Source: Chloroflexi bacterium CFX4 (GTDB lineage Bacteria; Chloroflexota; Anaerolineae; Aggregatilineales; UBA2796). Taken from it: a stretch of 64,000 bases of DNA. The notes beneath the pieces are model-generated. The model ran no database searches and was not told the DNA's origin. It worked only from the letters and a program-made list of their open reading frames with translations. Where the stretch lies: the NCBI GenBank assembly GCA_021404685.1, contig QWHC01000012.1:91634-155633 (forward strand). Reading direction: 5' to 3'. The position numbers were made by a program, and so were the translations under genes. This document shows, one piece after another, positions 9,157-17,326 of this stretch (its first letter is position 1; each line of letters starts with the position of its first letter).

Positions 9157-9528
9157 TCATAACTGGCTGAGCGCCTCATCTCCTTGTGGTAGCAAATTTG
9201 GCTCGGAATAGCGCATAAACACGCTCTCGAAAGTGCCAAGCGTCAGCAGGTTGTCAATGGTATCCTCAATGGTTTCTGGCAGCAGATTCTCGATGATGAC
9301 GTGCGGTGTTTCCAACGGGATAAAGCGCACGGGCAAAAGCTGCGCCTCATCTTCCGCCACCTCACGGCTGACGAACATCTGCCGCTGCAAAAAGGGAATG
9401 GTCACAAAGTGCGAGAGCCACGTTTGTCCGTCGTAAGTCTCGACGACGACATCGGTGCTGTCTTGGTAAGGGTCGAAGCCTTCCGCTTTGATCTGCTCAA
9501 TCCACACGCGTTTCAGGATAGGGATCAT
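9157..9528 (-). CDS. Unknown 123-residue protein behind a threonine T-box
   Basis: I do not recognise this family. The product is small and acidic, without membrane segment or signal peptide. It begins MIPILKRVWIEQIKAEGFDP and contains YDGQTWLSHFVTIPF, followed by an aliphatic acidic stretch (LLPETIEDTIDNLLT). Start ATG 9528 has GGAG nine bases upstream. The gene lies immediately after the T-box terminator and before thrS, so it should be induced when tRNA-Thr is uncharged. Genes in such leaders usually serve aminoacylation, amino acid synthesis or uptake, but nothing in this protein points to one of those. It could be an accessory of ThrRS or an unrelated passenger. Confidence 0.7.
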   Translation of the reverse strand: MIPILKRVWIEQIKAEGFDPYQDSTDVVVETYDGQTWLSHFVTIPFLQRQMFVSREVAEDEAQLLPVRFIPLETPHVIIENLLPETIEDTIDNLLTLGTFESVFMRYSEPNLLPQGDEALSQL

Positions 9529-9550
9529 CAGCTTTACTCCATGTTAGAAC

Positions 9551-9586
9551 AAAAAATCCCACGCCCAACAGACTGGGGCGAGGGAT
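9551..9586 (-). terminator. Intrinsic terminator of the T-box
   Basis: ATCCCTCGCCC pairs with GGGCGTGGGAT with a single mismatch, followed on the minus strand by six T residues (9556-9551). It competes with the antiterminator at 9617-9592. Confidence 0.9.
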
Positions 9587-9828
9587 GAGATCGCGGTTCC
9601 ACCCAAATTCAGCCGCGAGTATACCTCGCAAGCCCTTTAGATTGCCCTATAACGGGAGCAGCCCGAAGACGACTAGTGGCGCGCACAAGGCGCGTGTTCA
9701 CCGCTTGGCTCACGGGTGGTTTTGGCTGCGGCGGGCTAAAAACGCTCTCAGTCGCGGCGCTTTTTCCCTGTTAAGCCGTAGGCACGTCAGCTACTCGTCC
9801 CGATCGCTGCCTGTTGGTATGGTCTTAT
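9551..9828 (-). promoter_or_regulatory. T-box riboswitch, threonine specifier ACC
   Basis: The minus strand has all main T-box parts. Stem I base CGGG (9802-9799) pairs with CCCG (9716-9713). AGTA (9795-9792) sits on the 5' side of the specifier loop, and ACC followed by A (9720-9717) sits on the 3' side, giving a Thr codon. The T-box core GGGTGGAACCGCGA is at 9604-9591, and CGCGG (9617-9613) can pair with CCGCG (9596-9592) as antiterminator. The competing terminator is at 9586-9551. Uncharged tRNA-Thr should favour antitermination and expression of the 123-residue protein and thrS. Confidence 0.93.
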
Positions 9829-9834
9829 ACATTT

Positions 9835-9863
9835 AGAATAGTACAAAAGAGTGTTTAAGTCAA
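9835..9863 (-). promoter_or_regulatory. Promoter of the T-box/thrS operon
   Basis: TTGACT (9863-9858), a 17-base spacer and TATTCT (9840-9835) on the minus strand. It lies at the right distance upstream of T-box stem I. Confidence 0.8.
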
Positions 9864-9930
9864 TGGTGCAAAGTGTGAGGGTGTGGTGAAGGGTATGCGC
9901 TGCTAAAACTGCGCGAATCACCTCCGCCTC

Positions 9931-9967
9931 ACCCTCTGATTCCCTTTTCCTGCGGGTGGGGAAAAGG
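9931..9967. repeat. Dispersed palindromic repeat, copy 1
   Basis: Shares ACCCTCTGAT followed by a pyrimidine-rich arm and CTGCG with the sequence at 17327-17376. CCTTTTCC (9943-9950) pairs with GGAAAAGG (9960-9967). It lies between the divergent T-box promoter and the promoter at 10014, in the non-coding stretch 9864-10013, which otherwise shows nothing. Confidence 0.5.
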
Positions 9968-10013
9968 CGTTGAGATTCCCATAAAATATACCGCGCCCTG
10001 CCCAAGCCAACGG

Positions 10014-10042
10014 TTGACAAGCGCAAGGGCTTGGCTTAAAGT
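10014..10042 (+). promoter_or_regulatory. Promoter of the 10090 gene
   Basis: TTGACA (10014-10019), 17-base spacer, TAAAGT (10037-10042), about 40 bases before the start codon. Confidence 0.75.
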
Positions 10043-10089
10043 TGCAAGTGCAAAACGACGATCAGCCGCTTTCAGCTTGGAAGGATGCC

Positions 10090-10851
10090 ATGACCGATCA
10101 ACGTTGGGATCACCTTTGCCTTCAGCAAGCCGCTGTGCAGCCCGTGGCTGAGGCGCTACGTGCGGTTTTGACGCAGCATGGCTACGCTGCCTATGATCCA
10201 TTTCCCGGCGGTAGCGGCACACCACCGCGCTACAAGCAATTTGTGCGGCTGCTCATTATGCCTACGGCAGTGGGTTGGGTGCGCGTCTTTGGCGCGCAAG
10301 ACGCCGCCACCTTGCCTGATTTGCTGGCTGCCCTCAGCGCTGATCGGCTGCTGATTCACGCGTGGTTCACGGCAACAACCTGTGGCTTGGATGCCTATCA
10401 GGGTGGCAGCGCCAACGCCGAACACCTCGCGCCCTATCTAACGGCAAGTGCCGCCACACAGGCGACCACGCGCACCGCCTCGACCCTGCCACCCGATCTG
10501 GCAGACCTTGCCCAGTCACACGGCGTCAACCCGAAGCAGGCAGAGAAAATGGTCGGTCGGCTGGCGCGTGGCATCTTTGGCAAACAGACGGCAAGCGTTC
10601 AGCAGGAAGCGGGCAATCTGTTCAAATCACCGTGGGAAAGCAGCGGCGGGCAGCAGCTGATTGTGTTGTTGGCGCGCCTTGCGCTGCCTTTCACCCTGCG
10701 CGACCCTGATTTCGAGACGCTGCGCGAGGCATATCAGGCGGCGCGGATGTTGGCACGCCGCCCAACCGCCACTTTGCTCGACTCAGAGCGTTCGGCATTG
10801 CGCGCTTTGCCAAATGCGGGCAATATTTTGCCTGTTTATGTTGGCAAGTGA
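10090..10851 (+). CDS. Unknown 253-residue cytosolic protein
   Basis: Not recognised. The N-terminal half (about residues 1-110) has mixed alpha/beta character with TPPRYKQFVRLLI and a WVRVFG strand. A T/A-rich linker at about 120-135 leads to a helical C-terminal half with NPKQAEKMVGRLARGIFGKQ and many leucines. There is no signal peptide or membrane helix. I chose ATG 10090 because GGAAGG lies about 6 bases upstream; the frame extends further upstream but without a ribosome site. The lipoprotein gene follows 10 bases after the stop, so the two form a small operon from the promoter at 10014. Function cannot be assigned. Confidence 0.7.
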   Translation: MTDQRWDHLCLQQAAVQPVAEALRAVLTQHGYAAYDPFPGGSGTPPRYKQFVRLLIMPTAVGWVRVFGAQDAATLPDLLAALSADRLLIHAWFTATTCGLDAYQGGSANAEHLAPYLTASAATQATTRTASTLPPDLADLAQSHGVNPKQAEKMVGRLARGIFGKQTASVQQEAGNLFKSPWESSGGQQLIVLLARLALPFTLRDPDFETLREAYQAARMLARRPTATLLDSERSALRALPNAGNILPVYVGK

Positions 10852-10861
10852 AAGGTACACA

Positions 10862-11242
10862 ATGCAGAGATTGCTTTTGGCGTTTGCTCTTGCCTGCCTG
10901 TTGGCAGCCTGTGGTGGCGCGGATGACTCACCTTCCGCCGCCGTTGAAACCTACCTACGGACGCGCATCAATGGCGATGAAACACAGTTGGTTGGGTTGG
11001 CGTGCCGTGCGCGTGAAGCAGAAGCACGCACTGAGGCTGCCTCCTTTGCGCCAATGAAGGCTGAGATCACCACTTTGAGCTGCCAGACCGACGGCAGCGA
11101 TGGGCGATTTACGGTGGTTGCTTGTCAGGGTGCGATGGTGACGACCTATGCCGGCGAAACGCGAAATTGGGATTTAGGCGCACGCAAATTCCGCACCGTG
11201 CAAGAAGATGGGCGTTGGAAGGTCTGCGGGTTCGCCCGTTAA
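10862..11242 (+). CDS. Small predicted lipoprotein
   Basis: A 126-residue exported lipoprotein. It begins MQRLLLAFALACLLAACGGA, a short hydrophobic signal ending in the lipobox LAAC with the lipidated cysteine at residue 17. The mature part is soluble, with three further cysteines that could form disulfides, and the layout (helix with AVETYLRTRINGDETQLV, then beta strands, FTVVACQGAMV and WKVCGFAR at the end) resembles the NTF2-like/DUF4878-type lipoproteins; that assignment is tentative. It is 10 bases after the preceding unknown gene. ATG 10862 is the only start that gives a proper signal sequence. Confidence 0.75.
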   Translation: MQRLLLAFALACLLAACGGADDSPSAAVETYLRTRINGDETQLVGLACRAREAEARTEAASFAPMKAEITTLSCQTDGSDGRFTVVACQGAMVTTYAGETRNWDLGARKFRTVQEDGRWKVCGFAR

Positions 11243-11247
11243 GCATC

Positions 11248-11276
11248 CTGACGTTTGACGTGATTTACGCTATACT
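11248..11276 (+). promoter_or_regulatory. Promoter of the FHA gene
   Basis: CTGACG (11248-11253), 17-base spacer, TATACT (11271-11276). The inferred transcript starts just before the hairpin at 11289. Confidence 0.6.
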
Positions 11277-11288
11277 TATCAAGGGACG

Positions 11289-11309
11289 ATAACACAGCGC
11301 CTGTGTTAT
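11289..11309 (+). other. 5'-leader hairpin before the FHA gene
   Basis: ATAACACAG at 11289-11297, loop CGC, CTGTGTTAT at 11301-11309: a perfect 9-pair stem starting within about ten bases of the inferred transcription start. It could be an mRNA 5' stabiliser or, as DNA, an operator. Confidence 0.55.
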
Positions 11310-11348
11310 TGGCTATTCCGAACCTGATCTTTTCGCGGCGGGAATATC

Positions 11349-12041
11349 ATGAGCTACCAACCTGAAGGAATTGCCAAAATTACGTGGAACGACCCAGCCA
11401 CCGGCGAGAGCCACGAATTTGTGCTGCTGGAAGGCGCGAGTGCCAGCATCGGGCGCTCGCCCGATAACAACATTTGCATCCCAGAACGCCACGTCAGCCG
11501 CGGACATGCCGTTGTTAACTTCCGTGATGGCGTCTTTACCATCACGGATTTGGGCAGCGCCAACGGCACCTTTGTGAACGACCGCAAGATCAATGGCGCT
11601 TATGTGCTGACGCATGGCGACGTGATCCGCCTTTACGTGCCGATCTTGCACTTTTCCGCCATCGTCAGTGAGGAAGAAGTAGACCGCGCCTTTAAGACCA
11701 ACACCGCCATTTTTCCCGCGAAAGGGCTAGGGCGCCCGCGCCTGATGGTGACGCACGGTCCACAGGAAGGCTCCGAGTTCATCCTTGCCGAAGATACTGT
11801 GACTATTGGGCGCGTGACGCCTGATGCTACCTGGGAAATCACCCTGAATGATCGGGCTGTTTCGCGCCCACACTGCCGCCTTCGGCTGCAAAACAACCTC
11901 TGGACGCTGCTTGACCTTGCCAGCGCGAATGGTACGCTTTTGAATGGGCAGCCCGTCGGCGCCACGCCACTGCCCTTGAAAGATGGCGACGTGATCGCGG
12001 CAGGCGAGACGACGCTGCTCTTTCGCCTTGCAGCTGTTTAG
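11349..12041 (+). CDS. Protein with two FHA domains
   Basis: A 230-residue cytosolic protein made of two forkhead-associated domains, which bind phosphothreonine peptides. Domain 1 (about residues 12-105) shows SIGRSPDNNICI, HVSRGHA and DLGSANGTFVN; domain 2 (about 130-228) shows TIGRVTPDATWEI, AVSRPHCRL and DLASANGTLLNG. Both keep the G-R, S-x-x-H and N-G core. No transmembrane or enzymatic part is present. FHA readers normally serve Hanks-type Ser/Thr kinases; two such kinases lie in this window (31743 and 53431), but no partner is adjacent, so pairing is speculative. The gene has its own promoter and a leader hairpin and overlaps the convergent acyl-CoA synthetase stop by four bases. Confidence 0.92.
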   Translation: MSYQPEGIAKITWNDPATGESHEFVLLEGASASIGRSPDNNICIPERHVSRGHAVVNFRDGVFTITDLGSANGTFVNDRKINGAYVLTHGDVIRLYVPILHFSAIVSEEEVDRAFKTNTAIFPAKGLGRPRLMVTHGPQEGSEFILAEDTVTIGRVTPDATWEITLNDRAVSRPHCRLRLQNNLWTLLDLASANGTLLNGQPVGATPLPLKDGDVIAAGETTLLFRLAAV

Positions 12042-13597
12042 CCCTGCTGTGGCGCGTAGTGTGCGCGCAGCTCGCGCTTTAGCACCTTGCCAGCGGCATT
12101 GCGTGGCAAACTTTCAGCAAAGACGATGTGCTTCGGCACTTTGAACTTGGCAAGCCGCTCGGCGCAATGCGTGATGATCTGATCGGCGCTGAGCGTTTGC
12201 CCCTGCCGCAGCACCACAATCGCCATGCCCGACTCGCCCCAGCGCGCATCCACCACACCGATCACGCCAACCTCTGCCACTTGTGGCAGTTGGTAGATCA
12301 CCTGCTCCACCTCTGCCGGATAGACATTCTCGCCGCCGCTAATGTACATATCCTTATAGCGATCCACAATGTAGATGCAGCCTTCGTCGTCCACCATGCC
12401 GGCGTCGCCGCTGTGCAGCCAGCGGTTGCCGTATTCATCAAGGCTGAAACTTTCAGCGTTGGCATCAGGACGATTCCAATAGCCGGGCGTGATGTTCGGT
12501 CCGCTGATGATCACCTCGCCCACGGTGCCAACAGGCACATCTTGCAACTTATCATCCACCACACGCACGCGGGTATGCAGCAGCGGCTTGCCAACGCTGG
12601 TTGGCTTGCTCAGAGCGCGCTGCTTATCAATCAGAAAGACGGTTGGGCTGGTCTCGGTCATGCCGAAGCCAAGCTGCACCACAATGCCGCGTTTGGCGTA
12701 AGCCTCCAGCACGGCAACAGGCATCGGCGCGCCACCACAGCCCCACGATTTAATACGGCTCAGATCGGCATTCTCAAAGTCGGCGTGCTGGCTCATAAAC
12801 TGGTAGATGGACGGCACGCCGAAGAAATGCGTAACGCCCAGTGTTGGATCGCTGAGCGTTTGCAGGGCAAGGGCGGGATCAAATTGGCGGGCGATCAGGT
12901 TGCAGCCGCCTAAATGCAGCAGCGGATTGGCGTACAGGTTCAAGCCGCCGATGTGGAAGGTTGGCAGCACGCAGTAGAACAGACTCTCGTAGCTGAGCGC
13001 AGTCGGCGTGGTGATGTTGATCGCGTTCCAGAGCATCATGCCGTGTGTGATCAGCACGCCTTTGGGATGTCCGGTGGTGCCGGCAGTATACATGATGATG
13101 ATAGGCATCTCGTGCGTTGTCTGCGGCGGCATGTTGGCGTGGCGCACCGTGCCGCGGATAGCGTCTTCATAGGCAAGCTGATCATCGGTGGGCGCGCCGT
13201 CAAAATCCCGCCGCAGAAAGTAGCGCGGCGGTGCTTCGGCAAGGGCGGGCAGGCGCGCTGCGAACTCTGCATCATACAGCAAGCCGACGGGCGCGGCATC
13301 CTTCAAGATGAACAGCAGTTCAGGATCGGCAAGCCGCCAATTCAGCGGCAGCAGCATCGCACCAAGTTTCCAACACGCCCACAGCACCTCGAAATAATCG
13401 GTGCTATTTTTGGCAAGCAGGGCGATCCGATCTGAGGGCTGCACATGCCACTCATCGCGCAAGAATGCTGCTAAGCGCCCTGCACGGTCGTTAAATTCTG
13501 CGTAGGTGAAGGCACGTCCTGTCGCCTGATCAAGCATGGCGTGTTTTTCAGGCGTGCGGTCAGCATGAAAAGCGATCCAATCGCTGGCAAGAATCAT
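12038..13597 (-). CDS. Acyl-CoA synthetase (AMP-forming)
   Basis: A 519-residue member of the ANL superfamily that activates a carboxylic acid through an acyl-adenylate and transfers it to CoA. Seen motifs: the P-loop MYTAGTTGHPKGVLITH (about residues 167-183), the adenine-binding GFGMTETSP (about 311), the hinge region HSGDAGMVDDEGCIYIVDR (about 393), GGENVYPAEVE, and the C-terminal catalytic lysine in RNAAGKVLKREL. Length fits medium/long-chain fatty acyl-CoA ligases. ATG 13597 is preceded by AAAGGA. It is monocistronic, convergent with the FHA gene. A TATACT at 13641-13636 may be its -10 but lacks a good -35. Chain-length specificity cannot be read. Confidence 0.93.
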   Translation of the reverse strand: MILASDWIAFHADRTPEKHAMLDQATGRAFTYAEFNDRAGRLAAFLRDEWHVQPSDRIALLAKNSTDYFEVLWACWKLGAMLLPLNWRLADPELLFILKDAAPVGLLYDAEFAARLPALAEAPPRYFLRRDFDGAPTDDQLAYEDAIRGTVRHANMPPQTTHEMPIIIMYTAGTTGHPKGVLITHGMMLWNAINITTPTALSYESLFYCVLPTFHIGGLNLYANPLLHLGGCNLIARQFDPALALQTLSDPTLGVTHFFGVPSIYQFMSQHADFENADLSRIKSWGCGGAPMPVAVLEAYAKRGIVVQLGFGMTETSPTVFLIDKQRALSKPTSVGKPLLHTRVRVVDDKLQDVPVGTVGEVIISGPNITPGYWNRPDANAESFSLDEYGNRWLHSGDAGMVDDEGCIYIVDRYKDMYISGGENVYPAEVEQVIYQLPQVAEVGVIGVVDARWGESGMAIVVLRQGQTLSADQIITHCAERLAKFKVPKHIVFAESLPRNAAGKVLKRELRAHYAPQQG

Positions 13598-13720
13598 GAT
13601 GAAATCCTTTGTGCAGCAAATCTATTTATGCCGAGAGTATAGCCGATCTGCACCTGAATCAGGGCGTCTAATGCGCTGCGCTTTTCGCACAATTCCGTTA
13701 CAGCGCAGCCTCTGCCTTTA

Positions 13721-13729
13721 TGTTATGAT
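13721..13729 (+). promoter_or_regulatory. Extended -10 promoter for the 13778/murC pair
   Basis: TGTTATGAT: a TATGAT hexamer at 13724-13729 preceded by TGn. No convincing -35 was found at normal spacing. Confidence 0.45.
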
Positions 13730-13777
13730 TGCCTTAGATTCTGGTCTGAACCCATAGCAATACAAGGAGCGCGCTGT

Positions 13778-14815
13778 TTGACTAGCTCAACTGCCTCTAG
13801 CGCCACCACCGAGAGCGCTGTGACCCGTCAGGTCACGGTGCGCCTTGATGACCGTGTGCGGTTGCTCTCGGCAATTTTGGCAGCCACCAACTATCCCGAT
13901 AAATCTCAGGAACGGCGCAAGCATGGCACGCACGCGCACGCACGCGCCACGCGCAAATGGCTTGCCGAGTTCACCAGCCACCCTGCCGTACACGCCGCGC
14001 AAGTCCTGCTCGATCAGGGGCTGCCGCTCAGTGCGATCTTCAATTATGCCCTGCGGCTCAGCTTTCCCGCGCTGGGTGCGGATATGCCGCAGCCGCGTTG
14101 GATTCCGCCGCGCTGGCACGAGCATTTGCTGCACTTTTATGAACAGACGCGCCTTGCTGAATGGTGGGAGACCGAGTCCGCGCAATGGCAGACAACCGTC
14201 CGCCATCTGCGCGAGGCATTTGCCAGCGTAGACCTCCACACCTTTCTGGAGCCGTTTGTTGGGCAAGTTGCCGAATCGCTGACCTTCATGCCGAATATTT
14301 GCTACCCAAGCGATCAGACGCTTGGCTTGCACGTGGGCGGTGAATTGGTCGTGATCATGCCGCCGCCAATTGCCTGGGGCGATAGTCCGCCGTGGCCCTA
14401 CAAAGATGATCCCGCCCTTGCCTACCGCAGCGCTTTGGCAGAATATGGCGCGCTGCTGATGGGCGCCTATCTGCAACAGCACGCCGAAACCGTCGCCAGC
14501 ATTAGCGACCGCCCGCTGCCCATTGTGGATGAGAAATATGCCGCCCTGCACCCAACATGGCGTGGGCAGTTCATCGGCATTTTCATCGCCAGCATCACTG
14601 CCCTTTTCCTTGAAGATTCAGTTAGTGCGCTGGAGGCAAAAAGTTTCACCCAGTACATGCAAAAAGTTGAACACCTTACGGCGCTGCCAACCGCCGTGAG
14701 CGTGATGCGCCGCTACCTTGAGGATTATCGGAGTGGGCGCTACGTCAACTTTGCTGATTTTCTGCCCAAGCTGCCCAGCCTGCTAAGAGTGGGCAAGACC
14801 ATCTCAGCATTATGA
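13778..14815 (+). CDS. Unknown 345-residue protein translationally coupled to murC
   Basis: Family not recognised. It is mostly soluble and rich in tryptophan and histidine (for example RWIPPRWHEHLLHF and EWWETESAQW). After a short serine/threonine-rich N-terminus there are alpha-helical stretches and a beta segment (GELVVIMPPPIAWGD). No complete HExxH zinc-protease motif is seen. The start is TTG 13778, supported by AGGAG eight bases upstream and by no better codon nearby. Its TGA overlaps the murC ATG as ATGA, so the two are made together. A role in wall biology is suggested only by that coupling. Confidence 0.72.
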   Translation: MTSSTASSATTESAVTRQVTVRLDDRVRLLSAILAATNYPDKSQERRKHGTHAHARATRKWLAEFTSHPAVHAAQVLLDQGLPLSAIFNYALRLSFPALGADMPQPRWIPPRWHEHLLHFYEQTRLAEWWETESAQWQTTVRHLREAFASVDLHTFLEPFVGQVAESLTFMPNICYPSDQTLGLHVGGELVVIMPPPIAWGDSPPWPYKDDPALAYRSALAEYGALLMGAYLQQHAETVASISDRPLPIVDEKYAALHPTWRGQFIGIFIASITALFLEDSVSALEAKSFTQYMQKVEHLTALPTAVSVMRRYLEDYRSGRYVNFADFLPKLPSLLRVGKTISAL

Positions 14816-16233
14816 GCAGCAGTGAACTGACGGCAGCGCACTTTCAAAGCGGCGCGCATGTGCATATTGTGGGCATTGGCGGCGCTGGTATGAGCGCCAT
14901 TGCACGGGTGCTGATCGGGCGCGGTGTGCGCGTCAGCGGCTCTGATCGCGCCCTGAATGCCCAGACCGATGCCTTAGCCGCACTTGGTGCGCGCATTTAT
15001 GAAGGTCACGCGGCTGCCAACCTGAATGCACCGAACGTTGTGCTGATTTCTTCGGCTGTCTCGCCTGAAAATTCGGAGGTGGAAGCGGCAACTGCCCGCG
15101 GCATTCCTGTCCTGCGGCGGCGGGAAGCCCTGCCGCTGCTCTTGGGCGATTCACTGCAAATCGCAGTGGCTGGCACACACGGCAAAACGACCACAACAGC
15201 CTTGATCGCACATCTGCTGCGCGAAACAGGGCGCGATCCGTCTTACATTGTGGGTAGCACGCTGCTGAACAGCGGCGACAATGCGCGGCACGGCACAGGC
15301 GATGCATTTGTGATCGAGGCAGACGAGTATGATTATATGTTCTTGGGCTTAACGCCAACGATTGCCGTGCTAACCAACCTTGAACATGATCACCCTGATA
15401 TGTTCCCAACCTTTGCGGCGATGCAGGCTGCCTTTCAGCAGTTTATCCAGCGCATTCCTGAATATGACGGCGTCCTAATCGCCTGTGCGGACGATCCGCA
15501 AGCGCTGCGCCTTGCCAAAGCGCGCCGCAGCGGCGGGCAACCCACGCTCACCTATGGTATTCATACCGCTGAAGCGGATTGGCGTGCCACACTGCACGGC
15601 GCTGATCGCCTTGTGATCGAAGGTGTGCAAGATGGGCAACCTGTGCGCGCTGAGTCAAAATTGCCCATTTATGGTGATCACAACGCCCAAAACAGCCTTG
15701 CGGCATTGGCTGCGACCTCTGCCTATGGCGTGCCATTGGCAGAGGCTGCTGCCGCACTTCCCAGCTTTCGCGGCACGGCACGCCGCTTTGAGGTGATGGG
15801 CGAAACACGCGGCGTCACGGTCATCAACGACTACGCACACCACCCAACTGCCATTCGTGCCACCTTGCAGGCGGTGCGCGCCCGCTATCCAACGGCGGAG
15901 GTCTGGGCAGTCTGGCAGCCACACACCTACAGCCGCACGCGCTTGCTGCTGGCAGCCTTCATCGCTGCCTTTGGCGCCGCAGATCATGTGCTAATCACGG
16001 ATATTTATGGCGCACGCGAACAGCCACAAGCAGGCGATCCGACGGCGGCAGACTTGGCGGCTATGTTGCGCGAACAAGCAGGCTGTGCAGCACTGCACAG
16101 CGGCGATCTGATCCAAACCGCTGCTTTCCTAGCGGAAAATGTGCGCGCTGGCAGCGTCGTGATCTTGTTCAGTGCCGGCAGTGCGCCGCAAATCGGCGAA
16201 CGCCTGTTGGCAGCCCTTGCCGGAGTCTCTTAA
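14812..16233 (+). CDS. murC: UDP-N-acetylmuramate--L-alanine ligase
   Basis: Cytosolic ATP-dependent ligase adding L-alanine to UDP-MurNAc, the first peptide step of peptidoglycan synthesis. The 473-residue chain has the N-terminal Rossmann motif HIVGIGGAGMSAIA (about residue 18-31), the Mur P-loop GTHGKTTTTALIAH (about 120-133), VIEADEYDYMF with the catalytic acidic residue, NLEHDHPDMF, the ADP-domain motif DHNAQNSLAALA, the INDYAHHPTAI region and the QPHTYSRT segment of the C-terminal domain. This order and length are typical of MurC. ATG 14812 overlaps the upstream stop. murB lies about 9 kb away, not adjacent as in many operons. Confidence 0.97.
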   Translation: MSSSELTAAHFQSGAHVHIVGIGGAGMSAIARVLIGRGVRVSGSDRALNAQTDALAALGARIYEGHAAANLNAPNVVLISSAVSPENSEVEAATARGIPVLRRREALPLLLGDSLQIAVAGTHGKTTTTALIAHLLRETGRDPSYIVGSTLLNSGDNARHGTGDAFVIEADEYDYMFLGLTPTIAVLTNLEHDHPDMFPTFAAMQAAFQQFIQRIPEYDGVLIACADDPQALRLAKARRSGGQPTLTYGIHTAEADWRATLHGADRLVIEGVQDGQPVRAESKLPIYGDHNAQNSLAALAATSAYGVPLAEAAAALPSFRGTARRFEVMGETRGVTVINDYAHHPTAIRATLQAVRARYPTAEVWAVWQPHTYSRTRLLLAAFIAAFGAADHVLITDIYGAREQPQAGDPTAADLAAMLREQAGCAALHSGDLIQTAAFLAENVRAGSVVILFSAGSAPQIGERLLAALAGVS

Positions 16234-16315
16234 CAAGGCGTTAGCAGCATCACACCCGCCGCTGTGTTAAACTGCTCAGAGACACTATGCGGCTTGACCA
16301 GATAAGGAACAAAGG

Positions 16316-17302
16316 ATGCAATACGTAAATTTGGGGCGCAGCGGCTTGAAAGTCTCGCGGCTGTGCTTGGGCATGATGACCTACGGCACGTCTCAATGGC
16401 GTCCGTGGGTGCTGGATGAGGCGGAATCGCGCCCATTCATTCAACGCGCCTTAGAACTTGGCATCAACTTCTTTGACACTGCCGATATGTATTCCGTGGG
16501 CGTCAGCGAGGAAGTGACCGGGCGTGCCTTGCGCGATTTTGCCCGCCGTGACGAAGTTGTGATCGCCACCAAGGTTTATAACGCCATGAGCAGCGATGTG
16601 AATGACCGCGGTTTGTCGCGCAAGCACATCATGCAGAGCATTGATCATTCGCTGCGGCGGCTTGGCACGGACTATGTCGACCTTTACCAGATTCACCGTT
16701 GGGATTACCAGACGCCGATTGAGGAAACGCTTGAAGCGCTGAACGACGTGGTGCGTGCAGGCAAAGCGCTCTACATCGGTGCCTCTAGCATGTTTGCTTG
16801 GCAGTTTGCTAAGGCGCTCTACACTTCTGATCGGCATGGTTGGGCGCGCTTTGTGAGTATGCAAGGGCATTACAATCTGGTCTATCGGGAAGAAGAACGC
16901 GAGATGATTCCGCTGTGCCTTGATCAAGGCGTGGCGCTCATCCCGTGGAGTCCGTTAGCGCGTGGCTTTTTGGCAGGCAACCGCACGCCATCGAAAGAGG
17001 ATGAATCGCAAACCTTACGCGCACGCACTGACGCTTACGCGCACAACCTCTACTACCAGCCGAGCGATTTTACCATTGTGGAGCGTGTGACGGAAGTGGC
17101 AGCGCAGCATGGCGTGAAACCTGCTCAGATTGCGTTGGCTTGGATGCTGAACAAACCGCATATCACCGCACCGATCATTGGCGCCAGCAAGCTATATCAG
17201 CTTGAGGATGCCGTTGCTGCGCTTGCGATTACGCTCAGCCCTGCTGAGATCACCCTCTTGGAAGCACCCTACCTGCCGCACACGATCCTAGGGCATGAAT
17301 AG
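16316..17302 (+). CDS. Aldo-keto reductase
   Basis: NADPH-dependent oxidoreductase of the AKR superfamily (328 residues, TIM barrel) that reduces aldehydes or ketones. The N-terminal LGRSGLKVSRLCLG strand, the catalytic tetrad in NFFDTADMYSVGVSEE (Asp, Tyr), VVIATKVY (Lys) and YQIHRWD (His), and the cofactor segment APIIGASKLYQLEDAV near the C-terminus are all present. It is close to YajO/IolS-like, sugar- or general-aldehyde-type members; the substrate is unknown. AAGGA lies upstream of ATG 16316. It is probably monocistronic, followed by a palindromic repeat and a terminator-like hairpin. Confidence 0.93.
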   Translation: MQYVNLGRSGLKVSRLCLGMMTYGTSQWRPWVLDEAESRPFIQRALELGINFFDTADMYSVGVSEEVTGRALRDFARRDEVVIATKVYNAMSSDVNDRGLSRKHIMQSIDHSLRRLGTDYVDLYQIHRWDYQTPIEETLEALNDVVRAGKALYIGASSMFAWQFAKALYTSDRHGWARFVSMQGHYNLVYREEEREMIPLCLDQGVALIPWSPLARGFLAGNRTPSKEDESQTLRARTDAYAHNLYYQPSDFTIVERVTEVAAQHGVKPAQIALAWMLNKPHITAPIIGASKLYQLEDAVAALAITLSPAEITLLEAPYLPHTILGHE

Positions 17303-17326
17303 CCGCCAAACCTGATCCCTTACCCT

